Shown here: positions 34,054 through 41,718 of the stretch, piece by piece
Position numbering within the stretch: position 1 is the stretch's first letter
Layout of the letters: each line of letters begins with the position of its first letter
Assembly: GCA_900313015.1 (NCBI GenBank)
Contig: OMPR01000013.1
Location: 278,725 to 342,724 of the forward strand
Origin: Rhodobacteraceae bacterium EL53
GTDB lineage: Bacteria; Pseudomonadota; Alphaproteobacteria; Rhodobacterales; Rhodobacteraceae
Length of the DNA: 64,000 bases
Direction of reading: 5' to 3'
Notes under the pieces: model-generated
Databases searched by the model: none
Seen by the model: only the letters and a program-made list of their open reading frames with translations
What the model was told of the DNA's origin: nothing
Program-made: the position numbers and the translations under genes

Positions 34054-34194
34054 CTAAGCGCGCCTTCTCTCGCAGATGCGCTGCAGCAACTGTGCAAGAC
34101 GCAAGGTCGGCTCAGGAGCATTTCCTGGATTGTTCGCACGCAAGAAGCGTAGCCAGGCCTGATCGCTTGGCGTCTGATCGCTCACTTCGTCCAT
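34054..34194 (-). CDS. 46-aa island protein
   Basis: Starts 6 bases after the HTH repressor stop and reads MDEVSDQTPSDQAWLRFLRA, then NNPGNAPEPTLRLAQLLQRI and ends CERRRA. Codon use, operon position and the existence of a related truncated copy at 33426 support it as a real gene. It is helical and basic at the C-terminus; perhaps a small regulator. No family known to me. Confidence 0.55.
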   Translation of the reverse strand: MDEVSDQTPSDQAWLRFLRANNPGNAPEPTLRLAQLLQRICERRRA

Positions 34195-34200
34195 CACGCT

Positions 34201-34602
34201 CTAACTCCCGAATATCGCTCTGATCGCCGCCTTTGATCTGCTTGTTATCCGCGGATCGCTGTGCCCAGAGGAGGCACGTATCTCCTGCAACCAACCCAAT
34301 TCGTTTGCGGTGACCGGCGTGCCAAAGATTTCGACAATGGCCTTTGCCGCTGTGTCACCTATCGCCTGCTCCAGAGCCAACCTCATTAGATAGGCCGGAT
34401 CACACTCCAAGGCACGAGCCATCGAAGGCACACGGTCCAGAGCCAGCTTGCTTGTGCCGTTCTTGATCATGGTCACCATGTTGGGGTTTGGAAACCCGGC
34501 CTCGCTGGCGATCTGTGACTGAGATTTCGTTGGTTTCAGTTCGAGCACCCGGCGCTCAACATACTTCACCAGCCGGGTGGTTTCATGCGGTTTCTTGGTC
34601 AT
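34201..34602 (-). CDS. HTH (XRE-like) phage-type regulator
   Basis: 133 residues from ATG 34602 (TKKPHETTRLVKYVERRVLE); longer starts exist but add no sensible sequence. A helix-turn-helix is clear in KSQSQIASEAGFPNPNMVTM followed by IKNGTSKLALDRVPSMARAL, the Cro/C1-type layout in which the second and third helices contact DNA. The C-terminal half (about 85-133) may mediate dimers. It lies downstream of the DUF927 gene in the element's minus-strand module (AlpA, DUF927, HTH, 46-aa) and probably controls the element's own promoters. Confidence 0.75.
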   Translation of the reverse strand: MTKKPHETTRLVKYVERRVLELKPTKSQSQIASEAGFPNPNMVTMIKNGTSKLALDRVPSMARALECDPAYLMRLALEQAIGDTAAKAIVEIFGTPVTANELGWLQEIRASSGHSDPRITSRSKAAIRAIFGS

Positions 34603-34820
34603 CGCTATCCTCATAGATGTGACGCAGAACGTGCTGCTTGTCTTCTCTATAGCGACGGCGTGTATGGGGATGTGTGGCGGGAAGAAGTGCCCAGATCGGA
34701 CCACTCGAAATCTGGGTGAACCGTCATGTCAATGATACGCCCTTCGGTCCAAGCGGTCCAAGCCGTGTCAGGGGCGCACCAGGTCGGCGCGCACCTGACT
34801 TCGTTTTACAACTGCCACCC

Positions 34821-36617
34821 TCAACTGTCAGCAGGGCCAACGAGCTCAGAAGCACGCACAGCGTAGACTCTGGGACGCCCGGACACTTCACGTCCCATTT
34901 TGAACTGCAAGCTGTTTCCCTTCTGTGTCCTGAGGAGACCAGCAGCGTGATGAAGGCGCGCTGCTTCGACAGTATTAGCATGGATCGTTTTCCACGCTTC
35001 TGGCAAAACGTAATACCAGTTGGCGTCTCTCCAACCGTCACGATCACCAGTGGGTCCCGCTTTGATTTCGAGGAAGCGGCTGCGATTATTCATGATGTAG
35101 GAGCGGGTTTTCTCTACGCTTTCTTTGATTTCCGAACGGGTTGCACCGTCACGTTCCTCAAACCAAGCCGTGAACATTTCAAAGGCTGCGTTCTGCGCTA
35201 CGCCAGGTGCCCAACCCGTTATCTGGAACTTGGTAGCCATCTCGCCTGCAAGCGCAGCTACAGCAAAACGGCGCAGAGCACGCTGAACCTGACCACCAGT
35301 CGGAAGGTCAACGATCTTGCGCGCCTGGTCGCAAAAGCGGTTAACGAACCCATTGAGAGCATCGTTCTGGCTGGTGTTCTTCATGAATTTCCGGACAAAT
35401 TTGGGACCTGCAGTGCCGTGTAAGAGCTGGACTTCCCTCTGCATCTGTTCGGCGAACAGGCGTCCGTCTGCAATTCCGTGAAGAGTATCAAACGCCCCGA
35501 TACGCTGACTGTCTGCCGCAATGTCCAGCAACCGAGTCTCCTGTCCCGCATGAATAAGCTTGCCGCCGCTTGCCATGTGCTCTTCGAGCGAAATCTCTCC
35601 GGAAGAGAGCAAAGGCACGTGCCAACGTGAAGTGGGCTGAACTTTCCCATTCGCCTGGGCGCGTGCTTTTCCACGCCCATTGCCCAACATATAGACAACG
35701 TCACCAGCCACCTGAGGTGACACCTGATACAATTCGTCCAACACAAGTAAGGTGCTGCTGAAAGCAGAGGCAACTCCTTCAATTCCGTTGTCAGTTCCCC
35801 GCCAGCTCTGAACAAACGATGGCCCACCCCAGACTGATGCGGCCACGCCCAACAAGGTCGACTTGCCACGGGACGATGCCCCTCGCAGATGGAAACCACC
35901 ACCATCCATTGCGAGCGGCCAAAGAAGCGGCCCAGTGAACGCATGAGAAACACAGAGGATCATCAGCGGCTTTCCGACACAGGAGGCGGCGACGCGGCTG
36001 CGCTACTCGTCCAAAGAACCACGCGCGCGCATCGTCTCGCCCGTTCCGCCCACCCGGTTCTACAAAACAACCTGTGCATCCCCAATGACCTCCCCGGACC
36101 CCAAGGTGAACGCATTGAAGTTGCCATCCGTCCACCCGAGCACATCAGCACGCGTAAACCGGTTGGAAGGACGCCAGGACCTAAGCAATTTCACGACACT
36201 CTGGTCGGCCTTTTCCACCGGTTCCAGCACAAGACCAAGGGCGCGTAGCGGACGTAACAGCGCGGCCGTGCCACCTGAAAACTCGGCCTCGTCGACGATG
36301 TGCCGATGAAGTTTTCCGTCAGGATCCTTAATATCAACGACGCGTCCCCAGCAATTTCCATCCGCCCGGCGGCAACTACCCCTTACAAATATCGGGGAGC
36401 AAATGAGGACCAGTTCTTCGTCCCCATCGCTAACCGGGCGACGCTGATAAACGCCTTCGTCGCTGATAAGAAATTCAGCAGGGAGCTCATCGAATCCTGG
36501 TTCATTTGCAATGTGGAGGGCTGTGACTTCCGCGAAGCTGGAAGATGCGCTTCCAAATGGCACGACGTTCGAGGAACGTGTCGCTTCGGGAAAGATGGGA
36601 TTGAGGGTGTCGGTCAT
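34821..36617 (-). pseudogene. DUF927 helicase/primase-like gene with two in-frame TAG codons
   Basis: One continuous frame of 598 codons runs from ATG 36617 (GGAG 7 bases upstream) to 34821, interrupted only by TAG at 36060-36062 (codon 186) and 36003-36005 (codon 205). The N-terminal part (FDELPAEFLISDEGVYQRRP, ADVLGWTDGNFNAFTLGSGE) and C-terminal part (Walker A GASSRGKS, Walker B STLLVLDELYQ, LSSGEISLEEHM) together form a typical DUF927 protein of phage satellites and islands, thought to be a DNA helicase. Between the stops the sequence NRVGGTGETMRARGSLDE is normal family sequence. CAG to TAG and TGG to TAG changes explain both. If not suppressed, the gene is dead; the ATPase half could still start at 35963. 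Confidence 0.8.
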
Positions 36618-36716
36618 GATTTCTCCGGTAGACAATAAGGGACTGCCAGCGCCAGAGCATGGCGCCGCGATGGGACGTGCGGTTTGGGAAAGTAATTTAG
36701 GTGGCGGCCTTAAGGC

Positions 36717-36953
36717 TTATCTGAGAAATGCCATCTCAGGCTGAAACTTGAGTTCCATGGCAAATTCGCAAATGCACTGGCTTTCCCAGGCCTCAATATC
36801 AGAGAGCCGCCAGCGCGTCGTGCGACCGCCAAGCTTGACCGGTGTTGGAAACTCTCCGTCACGGCGCCAGCGCCAGATCGAGTCTTTTGAGACGCTGAAG
36901 CGAGACGCAACCTGGTCAACCGAGAGATAGAGATTGTTAGCAGTGATGTTCAT
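36717..36953 (-). CDS. AlpA-family excisionase/transcription activator
   Basis: 78 residues from ATG 36953 (NITANNLYLSVDQVASRFSV). The MerR-like winged helix is classic: SVDQVASRFSVSKDSIWRWR, then PTPVKLGGRTTRWRLSDIEA. AlpA proteins activate integrase or excision genes in P4-like satellites and genomic islands. It lies 100 bases upstream of the DUF927 gene on the same strand and 330 bases from tRNA-Ser. In intact elements an integrase would often sit near here; none is present. Confidence 0.88.
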   Translation of the reverse strand: MNITANNLYLSVDQVASRFSVSKDSIWRWRRDGEFPTPVKLGGRTTRWRLSDIEAWESQCICEFAMELKFQPEMAFLR

Positions 36954-37239
36954 GATTAATTTCCTAGGCCAAAGTTTTATGAGTGCTGACCCAAGCGCGC
37001 TCAATTTTCGCCTGCCCAACCACTACCCTATAGCGATCGATCTATGGAAATGTCGTAGATATCCAAAAAAATTTCAGCGACCGCTTACTCCCAGATATCT
37101 GTGTTCTTCCTGCACCATTGTGGCAACCAAGATAGAGCGTTCTTTTTGACCAAATCTTTGCCCCAGACGACGCCAGTAGTTGCAGCCGGTTGCAGGCAAT
37201 AGTAGTTTCTTTGGTGGCAACAATGGTGGCAACAAAAAT

Positions 37240-37279
37240 CCACCATGTCATTTTTTATTTAAAAACAATGATATGGTGG
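37240..37279. repeat. 13-bp inverted repeat at the island/tRNA border
   Basis: CCACCATGTCATT (37240-37252) and AATGATATGGTGG (37267-37279) pair with one mismatch around a 14-base AT-rich loop, just 3' of tRNA-Ser. GGTGGCAACAA occurs twice immediately left (about 37213 and 37225). It may be the tRNA terminator or part of an attachment site. The rest of the gap 36954-37239 shows no gene. Confidence 0.5.
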
Positions 37280-37285
37280 AGTTTC

Positions 37286-37375
37286 TGGCGGAGACGAAGG
37301 GATTCGAACCCTCGAGACCCTTCCGGGCCTACTCCCTTAGCAGGGGAGCGCCTTCGACCACTCGGCCACGTCTCC
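37286..37375 (-). tRNA. tRNA-Ser (GCT)
   Basis: The minus strand gives acceptor GGAGACG pairing with CGTCTCC, D-arm region TGGCCGAGTGG, anticodon stem-loop CTCCC-CTGCTAA-GGGAG with anticodon GCT, a long variable arm (about 16 bases) and the T loop GGTTCGAATCCC. CCA is encoded at 37286-37288. The long variable arm and GCT anticodon fix it as serine, reading AGC and AGU. Its 3' end faces the genomic island, the usual orientation for an integration site. Confidence 0.95.
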
Positions 37376-37383
37376 GCTGACGG

Positions 37384-37412
37384 GTATATCCGCGCAAGCA
37401 ACGGATATTCAA
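37384..37412 (-). promoter_or_regulatory. Likely promoter of tRNA-Ser
   Basis: On the minus strand TTGAAT (37407-37412) and ATATAC (37384-37389) are 17 bases apart and end 8 bases before the tRNA 5' end, a fair match to a sigma-70 promoter. Confidence 0.45.
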
Positions 37413-37949
37413 GGCCAATTTCACTCTGGCCGGAACTTTTTTCTAGAACGCGCAAACCCCTTGAAATCAAACGGAATAGCACTGATTGCCTCTTGATCGG
37501 AAAGGCGGGGATCAAAAATTTGAGGCGTCATCTGAACGCTGGTCGGTTGGACAAACACTGAATCATTCGCAAAATGGGGGCAGGACCCGAACGCGCCCTC
37601 TCTGGGCAAGAGGCAGCGACCTTCGCGCAAGTGTGGGAGATGACAGCTGGTTGACCACCTTTATTTCACCAGTGCCAATAGATCGCATCGCCGGTCTATT
37701 AACCCTACCGAATCCAGGGACGAGCATGCGGGTTTTTTGGCTTTTAAAGCACCCTATCCCGGCCCAAAGGCGCGGGGGACTTTCCGCACAAACTTGTCAG
37801 AGACAGGGTTTGCGTTCAATATGGGGGCTATCGAGCACGCAAAACAGTGCTCATAGATTGCGAAAAACACGGTTCAGACGGTACTGTCGCGACGTGTCAA
37901 ATAGGACATATACCGCAAGACCAAGTTCGCCTTTTTGGGGTGGTTTTAG
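37413..37949. other. Non-coding stretch
   Basis: About 540 bases between the tRNA promoter and the cytochrome P460 gene. A 155-codon plus-strand frame exists but its composition (Arg/Ser-rich, no hydrophobic pattern) and lack of a start signal argue against a gene. Nothing else seen. Confidence 0.5.
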
Positions 37950-38576
37950 ATGATTAAGTTTATCGGTGAATTTCCAACAACGCTTGTTTCAGTGTGCGTA
38001 ATTGCAGGGATATCGGCAACGTCTGTCAATTCAGAATCAACAGTTCATGATGCCCATATCGCAATTGAAAACTCCGCCGTTCTGACAAAACAGGAAGCGA
38101 CCCAGATCTATTTGGATCTCATGGATCGTATGCGCACCGGTTATGCGTCTGCGCAATTAGATATTGTCTCGAATTATCAGGATTGGCCAAAATACAATGA
38201 TGCCCCGTATATTTCCGCAACCCACGGCCAGAGGTATGTGAATAGCTACGCAAACAAAATGGCGCGTGATTACGGAACTTTGAATGATGGGGATACTTTG
38301 CCCGCTGGGTCGGTGCTGGCCAAAGACAGTATAACCGTTACTGATGAAGACCATATTTTCCCTGGTGCGCTCTTTGTGATGGAAAAACTATCAGACGGTG
38401 CGCACCCCCAAACCGGTGATTGGCGCTATGTCATGGTTATGCCCGATGGCTCTTTGTTTGGCGACACCATCGGCAGCCGAAGCCAAGAGATGGTCTATTG
38501 CCATGAATGCCACGAAGCCGTCGCAAGCCGGGATTATACGTTTTTTGTCCCGTCCGACCATCGTTTGACTAAGTAA
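37950..38576 (+). CDS. Cytochrome P460-family protein
   Basis: 208 residues. The N-terminal hydrophobic segment (TLVSVCVIAGISATSVNS) serves as a signal peptide. The domain spans about 80-200 with VMEKLSDGAHPQTGDWRYVM, MPDGSLFGDT and the c-type heme site YCHECHEAVASRDYTFFVP (C184, C187, H188). P460 proteins carry a covalently cross-linked heme and oxidise hydroxylamine, or bind NO; K146 in the VMEKL block is a candidate cross-linking lysine. It should act in the periplasm, perhaps in nitric-oxide or hydroxylamine detoxification. Monocistronic. Confidence 0.85.
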   Translation: MIKFIGEFPTTLVSVCVIAGISATSVNSESTVHDAHIAIENSAVLTKQEATQIYLDLMDRMRTGYASAQLDIVSNYQDWPKYNDAPYISATHGQRYVNSYANKMARDYGTLNDGDTLPAGSVLAKDSITVTDEDHIFPGALFVMEKLSDGAHPQTGDWRYVMVMPDGSLFGDTIGSRSQEMVYCHECHEAVASRDYTFFVPSDHRLTK

Positions 38577-38721
38577 TTTTGGGGCGGCGCGAACCGTCAG
38601 AAGCCGAGGCATCAATTTGTCTCGCTTCAGGGGCAATAGGTTGCCGCTGTGAGCTGGGCTTCGCGGGCAGAATGTTGAGCGTCGATTACATGGCTCAGAG
38701 GTGGCCGTGATAGAAATAGAA

Positions 38722-38742
38722 GTCGGCCCAGATCGGGCCGAC
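38722..38742 (-). terminator. Intrinsic terminator of the SYLF gene
   Basis: Perfect 8-bp stem GTCGGCCC/GGGCCGAC with a 5-base loop, followed on the minus strand by TTCTATTTCTATC. It lies between two convergent genes and may work in both directions. Confidence 0.7.
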
Positions 38743-38768
38743 GACTGTTCAGTTAGGCTTTTAACATG

Positions 38769-39767
38769 TCAAAAGCTGAGCGGTTTGATCCGGGTACCCT
38801 CAACCGTCCAGTTTGCCATCAGCCCTTTTTCGTCAAACACGAAGGCGACAGTGTCCGTCTTTAGGTTGGTGGTATCAGCTTCGGCCGTTAAACCGGCATT
38901 AAAGACAGCGATCGAGCCATCAACGCCCAGTTCATATCCCTTGCTGTTGGTGAACTTGTTCAACGCGTCTTGATCCATGAACATCACCACATACCCATAA
39001 GTTTGCGCTCCGGCCTGGGCACCAAACGACAAGGAAGACGTGCGATAATACCCAAGCACATTTTCTTTGTCATAGAGCACACCATTGCCCCCTTCGCCTC
39101 CGACGCCAAGACCTACCTTGGTGATCTCGGGGAAAACCAAAGCGGCGAACGCATCTTCGGCATACCGCGCTGCCCGGTCATTGTCTGAGATGAGCGAGTT
39201 CCAACTTGCAACCGCGCCCATTTCCAACGAACTCTGTTGGGCGGCATCCGCCATGCCAACAGCCGCAAGGCTGTGCGCTTCGCAGTCGCGTGTCGCCGCC
39301 ATCGCCTTCAGCGTTCCATCAAGGCTCAGCGCCAGTGGGTTGTCGCTATCCGGGTTAATCGTCAGCACGTACCGACGTGCCAACGCCTCACCAAAGGCTT
39401 CGTTGTTTGCCTCTGCGTAGCCACCACGAAAGCCACCTGATCTAAAGTCGCCCTTCGCGGTGCCGTAGAACCGCTCGCCATCAACGTCGAATGTGACGTC
39501 CTTCGAGACGCCGCCGATCACGTTAACGTCTTTATCCTTGGTATAAACCGCAACATATCCGAATTCACTGCCTGCTTCTGTTTTCCCAATGCGGAACAGG
39601 AAACCATTTTCATTGACTTTTTCCATGACGCATCCGGAGCGTTCCACGTCGCGCAAAATGCTCCAGCCTTCGACGTTGTCAACATAGACCTCATCTTCAG
39701 CAATTGCGGGTTGGGCAGCCAACGGCAGGCCAAGAACAAGCGCAATTGTTCGCATTGAAAACTTCAT
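38769..39767 (-). CDS. Secreted SYLF (Ysc84-like) domain protein
   Basis: 332 residues with a signal peptide (TIALVLGLPLAAQPAIAED). The N-terminal half (30-150) resembles small periplasmic proteins with GWSILRDVERSGCVMEKVNE, an invasion-associated/DUF-like beta domain. The C-terminal half (about 190-330) is a SYLF domain: FPEITKVGLGVGGEGGNGVL, YYRTSSLSFGAQAGAQTYGY, VMFMDQDALNKF and SIAVFNAG. SYLF domains bind lipid (phosphoinositides in eukaryotes); bacterial ones are periplasmic and of unknown role. The fusion of the two halves is the notable point. It converges on the P460 gene. Confidence 0.82.
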   Translation of the reverse strand: MKFSMRTIALVLGLPLAAQPAIAEDEVYVDNVEGWSILRDVERSGCVMEKVNENGFLFRIGKTEAGSEFGYVAVYTKDKDVNVIGGVSKDVTFDVDGERFYGTAKGDFRSGGFRGGYAEANNEAFGEALARRYVLTINPDSDNPLALSLDGTLKAMAATRDCEAHSLAAVGMADAAQQSSLEMGAVASWNSLISDNDRAARYAEDAFAALVFPEITKVGLGVGGEGGNGVLYDKENVLGYYRTSSLSFGAQAGAQTYGYVVMFMDQDALNKFTNSKGYELGVDGSIAVFNAGLTAEADTTNLKTDTVAFVFDEKGLMANWTVEGTRIKPLSF

Positions 39768-40095
39768 ATTTTTCTCTCCTTGAGTACAGTCAATAATCGA
39801 AAGAATTGGAACTGGTTAACAGCTCCGTACGTTAGGGCGGTTGCACGGCTAAACAAGCGCTGCGAAAAAAACAGACTGTATTTCTATAGCAGTCCCGGAA
39901 TTTCTTTGAAAATTATTTCCGGTTTAGAGGCTTTGAAATTTGCAGATACTGTTTTGAAAGGGGGCTGGAAATGTCATCATTCAGCTCTGTTTTCGGAAGC
40001 TAAGATAGTATTCAAAAAGGAATATTAGACAAAGCAGAATCTGATCAGTAACCTTCGATAATATTGACCGTATTAGACTTAGGGGAGATGAGAGA
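39768..40095. other. Divergent intergenic region
   Basis: About 330 bases separating the SYLF and DUF1254 genes, AT-rich, presumably with both promoters. A short inverted repeat CCGGAA/TTCCGG lies around 39895-39932. No gene seen. Confidence 0.4.
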
Positions 40096-41673
40096 ATGAG
40101 GCATTCTGTCAAAAGATTATTTTTGACCTCAACACTGTTGGCCGGGACGCTGCTGGGACATCAGGTTCAAGCCGAAGAGCCCACGCCGGGCTTCAATACA
40201 AAAATTCCCGAAGGCCTTTTAACTCCTGACAGATACACCACCAGAGCCGGAGATATCGAATTCTTCGATGGTATCCCCACCGCCGCCACGGCAGAGGCTC
40301 TCTACAACCATCTGGATTACATTCGAGGTGTCGAAACGTTCCTGTCCGGTATGCCCGCCGCCTCGCTAGAGGCCATCCGTCGCAGCCAGCAAGTCAATGG
40401 AGAGACCAATTCCTATCAGGTTCGAATTTTTGATCAGCTGATGGACAGCAATTCTCTGTTTCTGACAGGCAATACAGATACGGTCTACATGAGCGCCATT
40501 CTCGACCTGAAAAAGGACGGTGCGACAGTGATCGAACTGCCTGCAGGCACCGGTCCGGGCACCGTCAATGACGCGTTTTTCCGATTTGTGACCGACACTG
40601 GCGCGCCGGGCCCGGATGCCGGAAAGGGTGGTAAATACCTGATCCTACCCCCAGATTACGATGGGGATCTTGATCCACCCGTGGGCGGAATGGAGGCCGA
40701 GGTTGAGGGCGAAACCTATTTTGTGTCCAAATCCACTAGCTGGATTAACTGGTTCATTGCGCGTGGTTTTCTAAAGGATGGTAAGCCTGAATTTTCGAGC
40801 CAACTCTTTAGGGACGGGGTCAAAATCTACGCGCTTGCCGACAAGAAAAACCCACCCGAAATGGAATTCTACAACGGAACGGGCAAGGCTTTTAACACGA
40901 TCCACGCAACGGATTTCAATTTTTACAAAGAGCTGGACGCGGTTATTCAGCGTGAACCAATTGAGATGATCGGCCCTGAATTGCGCGGTACTTTTGCGTC
41001 AATTGGCATTCAAAAGGGAAAGAAGTTCGATCCCGATCTGCGCATGAAAAACATTCTGATCAAATCCGCCGAGGTCGCCAATGCCACGGCGCGCACATTC
41101 CTCTGGTATGAACGCACCCCGGCTGATTTCCTCTACGAAGGCAGCTACTGGAAACAAGGGTTCCCCGGTGGCAGTTACGAGTTCCTGCGTGACGAAGGGG
41201 CCGGTGGCCGTGATTTGGATTCACGCACCGAATTCTTCTATTTTGCGACTGTAAATACCCCCGCAATGACGTGGAAGCTCATCGGCAAAGGGTCGCAATA
41301 CGCTTGGGGTGTCTTGGACAAAAATGGTGATTATCTGGATGGCAGCAAAAACTATAAATTGACGCTGCCGGCCGATCCCCCCGCGAAAAATTTCGCCTCA
41401 ATCGTGCTCTATGACCCGCAAACCCGGTCTCAGCTTCAGACGAGCCAACCCTTCCCAAGCTACAACAGCGAAAAGCACAAAGACGTCTATGCTAAAAACG
41501 AAGACGGCTCGGTGGATATCTACTTCGGTCCTGAACCACCCGAAGGGAAAGAGTCCAATTGGCTCCAGACCATACCCGGCAAGGGTTTCTTTACCATCCT
41601 GCGCCTCTACAGCCCAACAGAGCCGTGGTTCGATAAAACCTGGCGTCCGGGTGATATTGAGCTGCTAGAGTAA
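40096..41673 (+). CDS. Secreted DUF1254/DUF1214 domain protein
   Basis: 525 residues, with GGGGAG about 10 bases before the ATG. A signal peptide (FLTSTLLAGTLLGHQVQA) precedes DUF1254 (about 55-200: YNHLDYIRGVETFLSGMPAA, LMDSNSLFLTGNTDTVYMSA) and DUF1214 in the C-terminal third (AWGVLDKNGDYLDGSKNYKL, DPPAKNFASIVLYDPQTRSQ, GFFTILRLYSPTEPWFDKTW). Proteins of this class are periplasmic or secreted, common in marine alphaproteobacteria, and of unknown function. The gene is monocistronic and ends close to the convergent yhaN-like gene. Confidence 0.9.
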   Translation: MRHSVKRLFLTSTLLAGTLLGHQVQAEEPTPGFNTKIPEGLLTPDRYTTRAGDIEFFDGIPTAATAEALYNHLDYIRGVETFLSGMPAASLEAIRRSQQVNGETNSYQVRIFDQLMDSNSLFLTGNTDTVYMSAILDLKKDGATVIELPAGTGPGTVNDAFFRFVTDTGAPGPDAGKGGKYLILPPDYDGDLDPPVGGMEAEVEGETYFVSKSTSWINWFIARGFLKDGKPEFSSQLFRDGVKIYALADKKNPPEMEFYNGTGKAFNTIHATDFNFYKELDAVIQREPIEMIGPELRGTFASIGIQKGKKFDPDLRMKNILIKSAEVANATARTFLWYERTPADFLYEGSYWKQGFPGGSYEFLRDEGAGGRDLDSRTEFFYFATVNTPAMTWKLIGKGSQYAWGVLDKNGDYLDGSKNYKLTLPADPPAKNFASIVLYDPQTRSQLQTSQPFPSYNSEKHKDVYAKNEDGSVDIYFGPEPPEGKESNWLQTIPGKGFFTILRLYSPTEPWFDKTWRPGDIELLE

Positions 41674-41718
41674 ACGAAACCGCCCAGGGGCGCGGCTCTG
41701 TCTGCGCCCTAAGCTTGT

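Noticed and set aside
37486-37953. 155-codon plus-strand frame before the cytochrome P460 gene
   Set aside because: Arg/Ser-rich with no hydrophobic periodicity, no ribosome-binding site, and it overlaps the P460 start; looks like chance.
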